6,904 nucleotides of DNA, from positions 1 to 6,904 of the forward strand of contig CAAGLV010000231.1 of assembly GCA_900770875.1 (NCBI GenBank), read 5' to 3'. The notes under the pieces are model-generated. The model ran no database searches, had not been told where the DNA came from, and was given only the letters and a program-made list of their open reading frames with translations. Source of the DNA: Flavobacteriales bacterium. Its GTDB lineage: Bacteria; Bacteroidota; Bacteroidia; Flavobacteriales; Weeksellaceae. The translations under genes were made by a program, and so were the position numbers. This document shows, one piece after another, positions 1 to 6,282 of the stretch. Each line of letters begins with the position of its first letter. Position 1 is the first letter of the stretch.

Positions 1-80
1 CTTACTTAACATAATATATATTATAATAATAAAATAACAAAGTTATTTTATTATTAATAATCTTTATTATGTTAAGTAAG
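1..80. repeat. 80-base AT-rich inverted repeat (large imperfect palindrome)
   Basis: The outer arms 1-15 and 66-80 are perfect reverse complements. The inner arms 24-38 and 42-56 are also perfect (15 bp) around a three-base AAA loop at 39-41. Between them, 16-23 and 57-65 pair only partly. Only nine of the 80 bases are G or C. The whole unit could fold into one long hairpin or cruciform. No T-run follows on the right, so it is not a classic intrinsic terminator. It could be a transcript-end hairpin of an upstream gene, a small non-autonomous palindromic element, or an AT-rich structural site. It touches the window edge and may extend further left. Confidence 0.8.
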
Positions 81-178
81 AAATATAGAACATCCCTTTT
101 AACTATATTTAATGATTAAGTTTAGTTTTTAATACAGAATATAATTAAGACTATTTAAAAATAATTATAATAAATCCG

Positions 179-186
179 TATTTTTG
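179..186 (+). promoter_or_regulatory. Putative Bacteroidota -7 promoter box for the cytochrome c peroxidase gene
   Basis: TATTTTTG fits the Bacteroidota housekeeping -7 consensus TAnnTTTG exactly and lies 78 bases before the peroxidase ATG. Transcription would begin around 192-195. No clear TTTG -33 element is visible at the right distance; TTTA at 154-157, 21 bases upstream, is the nearest candidate. The DNA is so AT-rich that such octamers can occur by chance, but this is the only plus-strand match I found in 81-264. Confidence 0.5.
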
Positions 187-223
187 CATTCTCGTACAGA
201 AATAAAATTATAAATGAGGAGAA

Positions 224-240
224 CTGATTTCTATAATCAG
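224..240 (+). promoter_or_regulatory. Small hairpin in the peroxidase 5' leader
   Basis: CTGATT (224-229) and AATCAG (235-240) form a 6-bp stem with a five-base loop. It lies just after an isolated purine-rich AGGAG at 216-220 and 24 bases before the ATG at 265. It would be part of the leader if transcription starts near 192-195. A role in transcript stability or translation is possible but nothing proves it. Confidence 0.35.
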
Positions 241-264
241 ATTTGAATTATTAAAAATTGAATA

Positions 265-1410
265 ATGAAGAAAGCAATTCCTTTTTTAGCGTTAGGTATT
301 ACGTTTACATTTTTAGCGTTAAAGCCAAATCAAGTAATTGATCAAGGATACACTATCGATCAATTGAGAACGCTTTATTCGAGCGGAGATCAAACCAAAT
401 GGCCAAAACCAAATGTTGATGAATCTGTATACGCAGAAGGCTTTGAAGATATCGGTTCGTTAGGCGAAGTTCCTTTTCCGGCAAATAATCCATATTCTAA
501 AGAAAAAGCAGATTTAGGAAAAGTTTTATTCTTCGATCCACGCTTATCTAAATCAGAACAAATTTCTTGTGCAAACTGCCACGATCCCGAACTTAATTGG
601 GGCGATGCTCGACGCGTTGCTTACGGAGAAGATCGTCAGTTAGGTAATCGCAATAGCCCTTCGCTGATGAATGTTGCTTATCAAAAAATTATGTTTTGGG
701 ACGGACGTGCTGCTACTTTAGAAGAACAAGCAGCTTTCCCTATAAAAGATACAAAGGAAATGAATTTCCATATCGATTTTGCAACGAAACGTATTGCTAA
801 AATTAAAGGATATAAAGAATTATTTAAAGAAGCTTTTGGCGACGATAAAGTTACTAACGAACGTATTTTACAGGCTATTGCAACTTTCGAGCGCACTATT
901 TTATCGCCAAAAACACGTTTCGATAAATTTATTGCCGGAGATGCAAAACAATTATCCGATCAAGAAGTTCAAGGTTTACATCTTTTTCGTACAAAAGCAC
1001 GTTGCATCAATTGTCATAATACGGCCTTATTTTCAGATGGACAGTTTCATAATATCGGTTTAACTTATTATGGACGTCAATACGAAGATTTAGGACGTTA
1101 TAATGTAACCAAACTAGCTAAAAATGTGGGTGAATTTAAAACACCTTCGTTACGCGAAGTGCCACAAAATGCACCATATATGCATAACGGATTATTCCCA
1201 ACAATTCGTGGCGTTTTAAACATGTACAATGCTGGTATGTTTCATTTTCAACCAAACGAAAATCAGAAAAACGATACATTATTTCCTAAAACATCTGATT
1301 TAGTTAAACGTTTAGATTTAAATGCAGATGAAATGGATGCATTAGAAGCTTTTTTAATAAGTTTAAAACAAAATCAATATAAAATGCGTCCGCCAGAATT
1401 ACCAAAATAA
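265..1410 (+). CDS. Di-heme cytochrome c peroxidase (CcpA/MauG superfamily)
   Basis: This is probably a periplasmic enzyme that reduces hydrogen peroxide to water with electrons from small cytochromes or other donors. Residues 1-19 are a short basic start followed by a hydrophobic stretch, which is an export signal or uncleaved anchor; there is no lipobox cysteine. Two CxxCH haem sites are visible: C102-C105-H106 (N-terminal, peroxidatic haem) and C247-C250-H251 (C-terminal, electron-transfer haem). APYMHNG supplies M306, the expected axial Met of the high-potential haem; MauG has Tyr there. W145, Q155 and E165 keep the spacing of Trp94, Gln104 and Glu114 of the Pseudomonas enzyme. No His lies between residues 107 and 168, so the usual sixth ligand of the peroxidatic haem (His71 in Pseudomonas) appears absent. 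At 381 residues it is somewhat longer than classical CcpA. The start is the only ATG before the signal sequence, preceded by an A-rich leader. It is probably monocistronic, with its own promoter and terminator. Its physiological substrate could differ, because this superfamily includes enzymes that oxidise proteins. Confidence 0.93.
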   Translation: MKKAIPFLALGITFTFLALKPNQVIDQGYTIDQLRTLYSSGDQTKWPKPNVDESVYAEGFEDIGSLGEVPFPANNPYSKEKADLGKVLFFDPRLSKSEQISCANCHDPELNWGDARRVAYGEDRQLGNRNSPSLMNVAYQKIMFWDGRAATLEEQAAFPIKDTKEMNFHIDFATKRIAKIKGYKELFKEAFGDDKVTNERILQAIATFERTILSPKTRFDKFIAGDAKQLSDQEVQGLHLFRTKARCINCHNTALFSDGQFHNIGLTYYGRQYEDLGRYNVTKLAKNVGEFKTPSLREVPQNAPYMHNGLFPTIRGVLNMYNAGMFHFQPNENQKNDTLFPKTSDLVKRLDLNADEMDALEAFLISLKQNQYKMRPPELPK

Positions 1411-1435
1411 TTTAGGATTTAAGATATTATTTATT

Positions 1436-1469
1436 AAAGCGACCTTACCTTTGTGTTTGGTCGCTTTTT
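1436..1469 (+). terminator. Intrinsic terminator after the peroxidase gene
   Basis: AAAGCGACC (1436-1444) pairs perfectly with GGTCGCTTT (1459-1467), a 9-bp stem with four to five G-C pairs, closed by a 14-base loop and followed by a T-run ending at 1469. It begins 25 bases after the peroxidase stop codon. The loop holds the putative promoter of the next gene. Confidence 0.85.
1446..1453 (+). promoter_or_regulatory. Putative -7 promoter box for the photolyase gene, inside the terminator loop
   Basis: TACCTTTG matches TAnnTTTG exactly and lies wholly within the loop of the preceding terminator hairpin. Transcription would start near 1460, giving a leader of about 23 bases before the ATG at 1483. 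That is short but usable in this phylum. No strong -33 TTG is visible, because the region upstream is plain A/T. This position also argues against translation starting at the in-frame GTG at 1453. Confidence 0.55.
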
Positions 1470-1482
1470 AAATTATAAAACT

Positions 1483-2775
1483 ATGCAAAAATTAAATCAA
1501 ATAAATATATTTTGGTTTAGACGCGATTTACGTTTAAACGATAACGTTGCTTTATATCATGCCCTAAATCAAAAACAGCCTCTACTTCTATTGTTTATTT
1601 TTGATACAACTATTTTAGATGATTTAACTAATAAATCCGATCGTCGTGTAGATTATATTCATCAAGCTTTAGCTTATATGAATAATCAATTAACAGATTT
1701 TAATTCTTCAATATTAATAGAATATGGTAATCCACTTGAAGTATTACTTCAATTAAAAAATCAATACGAAATCGATGCTATTTATTGCAACGAAGATTAC
1801 GAATTGTACGGAATCAACCGCGATTTAGAAGTTAAAAAGCATTTTAATCTGCATCAATTTAAAGATCATGTTATTTTTAAATACAACGAAATTTTAAAAA
1901 AAGACCTCTCGCCTTATACCGTTTTTACACCTTACAGCAAACAATGGAAATTAAAGTTAACACCAAAAGATTATCAACGCTATAAACCAACACAATTTAA
2001 TTTACATCAAGAAATATTTAACTTTCCTAGTTTAGATAAAATCGGATTTAAGAAAACAGCCATCTCATTTTCGGCACCTTCTATCCCACTCGATGCTTTA
2101 AAAAGTTACAAAGAAACACGAGATTTTCCTAGTTTAGATGCTACATCAAAATTAGGTTTAGCTTTACGATTCGGAACTATTTCTATTCGTAATTGTGTAC
2201 GTCATGCAATTCAATACGGTTTAGAAACTTGGCTTAATGAACTGATTTGGAGAGATTTCTTTATTCAGATATTAGCCAATTATCCTACCTCATCATTCAG
2301 CGCATTTAAACCGAAATATGACAATATTAAATGGCTTAATAATAAAGCTGATTTTAAGCTTTGGTGCGAAGGTAAAACAGGTTATCCTTTGGTTGATGCT
2401 GGTATGATAGAACTTAATACAACAGGTTATATGCATAATCGTGTCCGTATGGTTGTTGCTAGTTTTTTATGCAAACATCTTTTAATTGATTGGCGTTGGG
2501 GCGAACAATATTTTGCAGAAAAATTAGATGACTACGAGTTAGCTTCTAACGTTGGTAATTGGCAATGGGCTTCGGGATCGGGTTGTGATGCTGCGCCATA
2601 TTTTAGAGTTTTTAATCCAACATTACAACAAGAAAAATTCGATCCAGATTTTAAATATATCAAAAAATGGATTCCTAACTTTAATCCAAATCAGTACATC
2701 ACTCCTATTGTTAATCATGATTTTGCACGCAAACGTGCAATTGAAACCTATAAATCAGGAATTGATTCTTTCTGA
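1483..2775 (+). CDS. phrB: Deoxyribodipyrimidine photolyase (class I CPD photolyase, cryptochrome/photolyase family)
   Basis: This cytoplasmic flavoenzyme uses blue or near-UV light to split cyclobutane pyrimidine dimers in DNA. The N-terminal Rossmann-like antenna domain spans roughly residues 6-135 and opens with FWFRRDLRLNDN. The helical FAD-binding domain occupies about 205-425. Signature stretches are LNELIWRDFF (251-260), EGKTGYPLVDAGM (296-308) and NWQWASGSGCDAAPYFR (359-375). Against E. coli PhrB, E253 matches Glu274 and N356 matches Asn378 (flavin N5 contact), and the electron-transfer tryptophans 306/359/382 correspond to W284, W337 and W360, so the enzyme looks intact. The antenna pigment (MTHF or 8-HDF) cannot be told from sequence. 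The length of 430 residues is close to the usual size. I chose the ATG at 1483 over the in-frame GTG at 1453 because homology begins just after it and the GTG falls within the upstream terminator and promoter. copA begins 39 bases downstream, so co-transcription is plausible. A 6-4 photolyase or cryptochrome role is less likely given the bacterial CPD-type motifs. Confidence 0.95.
   Translation: MQKLNQINIFWFRRDLRLNDNVALYHALNQKQPLLLLFIFDTTILDDLTNKSDRRVDYIHQALAYMNNQLTDFNSSILIEYGNPLEVLLQLKNQYEIDAIYCNEDYELYGINRDLEVKKHFNLHQFKDHVIFKYNEILKKDLSPYTVFTPYSKQWKLKLTPKDYQRYKPTQFNLHQEIFNFPSLDKIGFKKTAISFSAPSIPLDALKSYKETRDFPSLDATSKLGLALRFGTISIRNCVRHAIQYGLETWLNELIWRDFFIQILANYPTSSFSAFKPKYDNIKWLNNKADFKLWCEGKTGYPLVDAGMIELNTTGYMHNRVRMVVASFLCKHLLIDWRWGEQYFAEKLDDYELASNVGNWQWASGSGCDAAPYFRVFNPTLQQEKFDPDFKYIKKWIPNFNPNQYITPIVNHDFARKRAIETYKSGIDSF
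2023..2139 (+). repeat. 15-base direct repeat within the photolyase gene
   Basis: TTTCCTAGTTTAGAT occurs exactly at 2023-2037 and 2125-2139, 102 bases (34 codons) apart and in the same reading frame. It encodes FPSLD at residues 181-185 and 215-219. The second copy is part of the conserved RDFPSLDATSKLG segment; the first lies in the inter-domain linker. It could be coincidence, or a trace of gene conversion or slippage. Confidence 0.6.
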
Positions 2776-2776
2776 T

Positions 2777-2784
2777 AAATTTTG
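2777..2784 (+). promoter_or_regulatory. Weak candidate -7 box before copA
   Basis: AAATTTTG differs from TAnnTTTG at one position and directly follows the photolyase stop codon. The longer string TTTGTAAC (2781-2788) recurs at 5383-5390 before the unknown gene, at a similar distance from a start codon. No -33 element is evident. If active, it would give copA its own short-leader transcript in addition to read-through from the photolyase gene. Confidence 0.25.
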
Positions 2785-2814
2785 TAACTTATATATCAAT
2801 ATTATACTTATTAA

Positions 2815-5217
2815 ATGCCTCAATTAAATATAGAAATACTAAATTTTGATTCGTCTTTTGATTATCAAAATATAATTAATCAAATAAAAGAAAACGACCT
2901 CATCACCGAAGTTATTTTGGATGATTATACAATTAAAATCGAGTCAAAAAAACTATTTAAAATAACCGAATTTGTTTATCAAATTCTGGATAAAAATAAC
3001 ATTAAATACGAATCTGTTACCGAAACATTCCCTATTTTAAATATGACGTGTGCTTCGTGTGCCTCTAGTTCTCAAGCATTTTTAAGACGTCAGGATGGAG
3101 TTATTTCTGCCGATGTAAATTATGCGAATACAGCAGGTACAATTAAATATGTTCCGTCTAAAACCTCAGCAGAAATATTAAAAGATAAATTAAACGAAAT
3201 TGGTTTTGAATTAGTGATTCCGGATGAAGACGATGATGATATTATGCCTTACGACGAAATGATAGCTTTGCGCCTACATTTACAACGTAATAATACATTA
3301 GGTGCAACTATTTTAGGAATTCCGCTGTTTCTGATTGGTATGTTCTTTATGAAATGGGAATGGGCTAATTTTACGATGTGGATTTTAAGCTCGTTAATCT
3401 TATTTATTTTCGGTCAAAAATTTTATGTTAATGCCTTACGTCAATTAAAGAATAAAACGGCTAATATGGATACTTTGGTCGCTTTAAGCACAGGCATTGC
3501 TTATTTGTTTAGCTGTTATAATTATCTTTTTCCTCATACTTTTCATACAGAAGGTAATCACCATGCTCCTATTTATTTTGAAGCTGCAGGAATTATTATC
3601 GTTTTTATTTTGATTGGTAAATATTTAGAAGAGAAAGCTAAATTTAAAACATCTGAAGCGATTAAAAGTTTGATTGAATTACAACCTAAAGAAGTTTCTT
3701 ATTTAGATGGTGACGAGATTAAAACAAAGTCGATTGATGATGTAAAAATTAATGATGTATTAATTGCAAAAGCTGGAGAAAAAATTGCCGTTGATGGGAC
3801 AATTTTAAAAGGACAAACTTCATTGGATGAAAGTTCTTTAACAGGAGAACCTTTGCCTGTTGATAAAAGCACAGATGATAAAGTTTTTGCAGGTACAATT
3901 AATCAAACACAATTAATACACTATAAAGCCGATAAAATTGGAGCCGAAACTGTTTTAGCAAAAATTATACATTCGGTTCAATTAGCACAAGCATCAAAAG
4001 CGCCTGTACAACAATTGGTAGATAAAATTGCAGGTATATTTGTTCCTATTGTATTAGTTATAGCTTTAGCTACATTTTTAGTTTGGTTTTTATTAAATCC
4101 TTCAGCTAATTTAAATTTAGCCTTATTAACATCTATAACCGTTTTAGTAATTGCATGTCCTTGCGCATTAGGTTTAGCTACACCAACAGCATTAATGGTT
4201 GCAATGGGAAAAGGTGCAAAAAACGGAATCTTAATTAAAGATGCCGAAAGTTTAGAAAAAGCAAATAAAGTAAATGCTATTATTTTAGATAAAACAGGAA
4301 CAATTACCAAAGGAAAACCATCTGTTATTGATTTTAAATGGTTTGGTAATGAAGATGATTATGATGTTTTAAAATCGTTAGAACAAGGTACTCATCACCC
4401 CATTTCAAAAGCAATTTTAAATGTAATACCAAACGAAGCCAAAGTTATTCAGAATCTAGAAATTAATGAAATCGTTGGTTATGGTTTAGAAACTAATTAT
4501 AATCAGTATACTTATTCTATTGGTAAATTAAATTGGATTCAAGAGAAACACATTCAGTTACAACCTCATCAAAATCATATAATCGAGTCTTACATTAAAA
4601 ATAACTACTCGATTTCGGTTTTTATAAAAGATAATCAATTAATTGGTGTTTTCGGAATATCAGATCAAATAAAAGAAACTTCTAAGCAAGCCATTCAAAA
4701 GTTAAAGGCTGAAGGGATCGAAATTTATATGCTTACAGGCGATCAGCAAAAAGCTGGAGAGTTTATAGCAAAAGAAGTTGGCATTAATCATGTTATTGGG
4801 AATTCGCTGCCTCAAGATAAATTGGCTTATGTTGAGAAGTTACAAAACGAAGGTAAAATTGTAGCGATGGTTGGCGATGGTATAAACGATAGCGCTGCTT
4901 TAGCTAAAGCCGATGTTTCTATAGCAATGGGAAACGGATCGGATATCGCTATAGATGTAGCACAACTTACGATTATGAACGGCGATTTGAATAAAGTAAT
5001 ACAAGCTATCCATTTATCGCGACAAACCGAAAAAACAATTAAAATGAATTTATTTTGGGCATTTATCTACAACCTTATCGGTGTACCTATTGCTGCAGGT
5101 GTTTTATACCCAATTAACGGATTTCTTTTAAACCCAATGTTAGCTGGCGCTGCAATGGCATTTAGTAGCATAAGTGTTGTTACAAACAGTATATTGCTTA
5201 ATTATAGAAAAATATAA
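2815..5217 (+). CDS. copA: Cu+-exporting P-type ATPase (P1B-1 type, CopA)
   Basis: This inner-membrane pump exports cuprous ions from the cytoplasm using ATP, protecting the cell from copper or supplying copper to exported enzymes. Residues 3-68 look like a ferredoxin-fold heavy-metal domain without any cysteine. A second metal domain at about 71-136 has the functional MTCASC site (C79, C82) and is followed by an acidic DEDDDD run (137-142). Membrane segments are predicted near 162-179, 184-203, 219-238, 253-270, 406-427, 435-458, 743-764 and 771-795. Copper-site residues are CPC (C448-P449-C450) in helix 6, Y752-N753 in helix 7, and M781 with S785 in helix 8, the signature of the Cu+ subgroup. 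Actuator TGEP is at 343-346; phosphorylated D492 is in DKTGT; the HP pair is H528-P529; the nucleotide site includes GYG (555-557); TGD is at 641-643; and the hinge GDGINDS is at 687-693. A histidine-bearing loop (H241, H244, H249, H250) faces outward between helices 3 and 4. At 800 residues it has normal length and no missing key residue apart from the first metal domain. No copper regulator or chaperone gene is adjacent. Confidence 0.96.
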   Translation: MPQLNIEILNFDSSFDYQNIINQIKENDLITEVILDDYTIKIESKKLFKITEFVYQILDKNNIKYESVTETFPILNMTCASCASSSQAFLRRQDGVISADVNYANTAGTIKYVPSKTSAEILKDKLNEIGFELVIPDEDDDDIMPYDEMIALRLHLQRNNTLGATILGIPLFLIGMFFMKWEWANFTMWILSSLILFIFGQKFYVNALRQLKNKTANMDTLVALSTGIAYLFSCYNYLFPHTFHTEGNHHAPIYFEAAGIIIVFILIGKYLEEKAKFKTSEAIKSLIELQPKEVSYLDGDEIKTKSIDDVKINDVLIAKAGEKIAVDGTILKGQTSLDESSLTGEPLPVDKSTDDKVFAGTINQTQLIHYKADKIGAETVLAKIIHSVQLAQASKAPVQQLVDKIAGIFVPIVLVIALATFLVWFLLNPSANLNLALLTSITVLVIACPCALGLATPTALMVAMGKGAKNGILIKDAESLEKANKVNAIILDKTGTITKGKPSVIDFKWFGNEDDYDVLKSLEQGTHHPISKAILNVIPNEAKVIQNLEINEIVGYGLETNYNQYTYSIGKLNWIQEKHIQLQPHQNHIIESYIKNNYSISVFIKDNQLIGVFGISDQIKETSKQAIQKLKAEGIEIYMLTGDQQKAGEFIAKEVGINHVIGNSLPQDKLAYVEKLQNEGKIVAMVGDGINDSAALAKADVSIAMGNGSDIAIDVAQLTIMNGDLNKVIQAIHLSRQTEKTIKMNLFWAFIYNLIGVPIAAGVLYPINGFLLNPMLAGAAMAFSSISVVTNSILLNYRKI

Positions 5218-5284
5218 TAATTGTAAAAAGACGAAAAAATATTTTGTTTTTGGTTAAAAATAAAAATGGTTTTTAATGTATTTC

Positions 5285-5324
5285 TAATCCTTTTATCTTA
5301 TCTTACAATAAGTTAAAAGGATTA
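5285..5324 (+). terminator. Hairpin terminator after copA
   Basis: An 11-bp perfect stem (5285-5295 with 5314-5324, containing AATCCTTTTA/TAAAAGGATT) is followed, after one mismatch, by a 5-bp inner stem (5297-5301 with 5308-5312) around a six-base loop. It sits about 70 bases past the copA stop. The following sequence is T-rich but broken by A residues, so termination may be imperfect. The symmetric arms could act on either strand. Confidence 0.65.
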
Positions 5325-5350
5325 TTTATTTAGCACTAATTCTTGTCATA

Positions 5351-5489
5351 TTTTTAGAAAAAATTGCATTTTTAAACGAACTTTGTAACCTATTGATGAA
5401 TGAATAATGATGAGAAAAGATACCCAATTAGTACATCTATTTTTAGAAAAAAGTTTAATTGCTAAAACACAAGTTGCATTTATAAACGA
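5351..5489 (+). repeat. Ordered pair of direct repeats spanning the upstream region and 5' end of the unknown gene
   Basis: ATTTTTAGAAAAAA occurs exactly at 5351-5364 and 5439-5452. Next to it in the same order, TTGCATTTTTAAACGA (5365-5380) recurs as TTGCATTTATAAACGA (5474-5489) with one mismatch. The two units are adjacent upstream of the gene but separated by 21 bases inside it. This looks like a degraded local duplication of the beginning of the gene, or a repeated binding site; low complexity makes chance possible for the first unit. Confidence 0.5.
5379..5386 (+). promoter_or_regulatory. Candidate -7 box for the unknown gene
   Basis: GAACTTTG matches TAnnTTTG at all but the first position and lies 20 bases before the ATG pair at 5407-5412, so the leader would be very short. 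A poor -33 candidate (T-run at 5352-5356) lies about 22 bases upstream. It overlaps the end of the direct repeat unit at 5365-5380. Confidence 0.3.
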
Positions 5490-6261
5490 TAACATTAATA
5501 AAATGCACGATCATTTAGCAAAACATCTTAAACAGACATCAATTGTAGATCCTTTTTATTCAGAAAAAAATAAATCATCAGCTACTAAAAACATTCCGCT
5601 ACCTCATCATCTTATAAAAAACGATGCAATTACAGCAAACGATTTTAACAATAAAATAGCTTCGGAAATGTATTGCAACTTAAGCGTTGTTTTGTTTGAT
5701 CATTTAATTGGATATTTAAATCAAATTATAAAATTTTGCAATCAACTTAATCCAGAAGATGTCGACTTTGCTTTGTATGGTTATCAAAACGAAATCTTAA
5801 TTAATACAAAAGACGAAGTTGTTTACGATTCTATTTTAACGAAAAAGAAGATTGTTAATCCCGAAGAGAATTTATCGCCGATTGACTGCTTTGGAATTAT
5901 TAAAAATTTATTCGAAATCGAATTTATTTTGTTTGATGAATTAATGATAACCAATTTAGCTAAAATTAATTGCATAAAATTTTTCTATAAAATGGAAAAA
6001 TTTCGCGAGTTTATTGTTTATCATGGATCAATGATTCCTAAAAAATATAAAAACGTAATTTCGTATTATTCGTATCAAGAAATTAACGGTTCTGAAGATT
6101 TAAAGCTAACTTTAACAAAATCCGAAACAGAGCATTTAATTGCTATTTATAATCAAACCATTTATATTATTTACAAAGCTTTAATTACAAAATATAATTT
6201 AGATAATCAGATTAAACGAGCGACAATTAACGAGTTCGACGATAATAATTTTACAGTTTAA
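5407..6261 (+). CDS. Hypothetical protein, 284 residues, family not recognised
   Basis: I do not recognise this protein and assign no function. The frame is open for 284 codons, has the same A/T-ending codon use as its neighbours, and is bounded by a promoter-like region and a good terminator, so it is very probably a real gene. There is no signal peptide, no convincing membrane segment and no known catalytic motif; four cysteines (C90, C111, C161, C189) are scattered and not paired in a metal-binding pattern. The protein is rich in Lys, Asn and Ile and is probably a mostly helical cytoplasmic protein. A lysine- and serine-rich low-complexity linker at about 52-62 separates a helical N-terminus (5-45) from the rest. 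The longest hydrophobic stretches are about 91-111, 162-185 and 244-262. The start has two consecutive ATG codons (5407 and 5410); I use the first. It is transcribed alone, convergent with the next gene. It could be a lineage-specific protein. Confidence 0.75.
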   Translation: MMRKDTQLVHLFLEKSLIAKTQVAFINDNINKMHDHLAKHLKQTSIVDPFYSEKNKSSATKNIPLPHHLIKNDAITANDFNNKIASEMYCNLSVVLFDHLIGYLNQIIKFCNQLNPEDVDFALYGYQNEILINTKDEVVYDSILTKKKIVNPEENLSPIDCFGIIKNLFEIEFILFDELMITNLAKINCIKFFYKMEKFREFIVYHGSMIPKKYKNVISYYSYQEINGSEDLKLTLTKSETEHLIAIYNQTIYIIYKALITKYNLDNQIKRATINEFDDNNFTV

Positions 6262-6282
6262 TAAAATAAACCTCATCCCTAT

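Noticed and set aside
216..220. AGGAG as a ribosome binding site for the peroxidase
   Set aside because: It is 45 bases from the ATG, far beyond working distance, with no start codon at proper spacing that opens a frame. Genes in this phylum mostly do not rely on such sites.
681..896. Minus-strand open frame inside the peroxidase gene
   Set aside because: It lies wholly antisense to a gene with clear haem motifs, has no recognisable domain and no promoter or leader of its own.
265..1410. Naming the peroxidase MauG
   Set aside because: The axial ligand position of the second haem is Met (M306), not the Tyr typical of MauG, and no methylamine dehydrogenase genes are present. The absent distal His is MauG-like but not enough for the name.
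1453..1482. In-frame GTG start that would add ten residues to the photolyase
   Set aside because: The GTG lies in the loop of the upstream terminator and at the end of the promoter box, before the expected transcription start. The added residues match nothing in the family, while the ATG at 1483 directly precedes the conserved domain.
2552..2827. Plus-strand alternative frame overlapping the end of the photolyase and start of copA
   Set aside because: It is out of frame with two confidently identified proteins and its translation has no recognisable features.
3978..4310. Minus-strand 110-codon open frame inside copA
   Set aside because: It covers the antisense of the CPC and DKTGT region of copA. 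The open frame is a by-product of codon use there, and the translation shows no family features.
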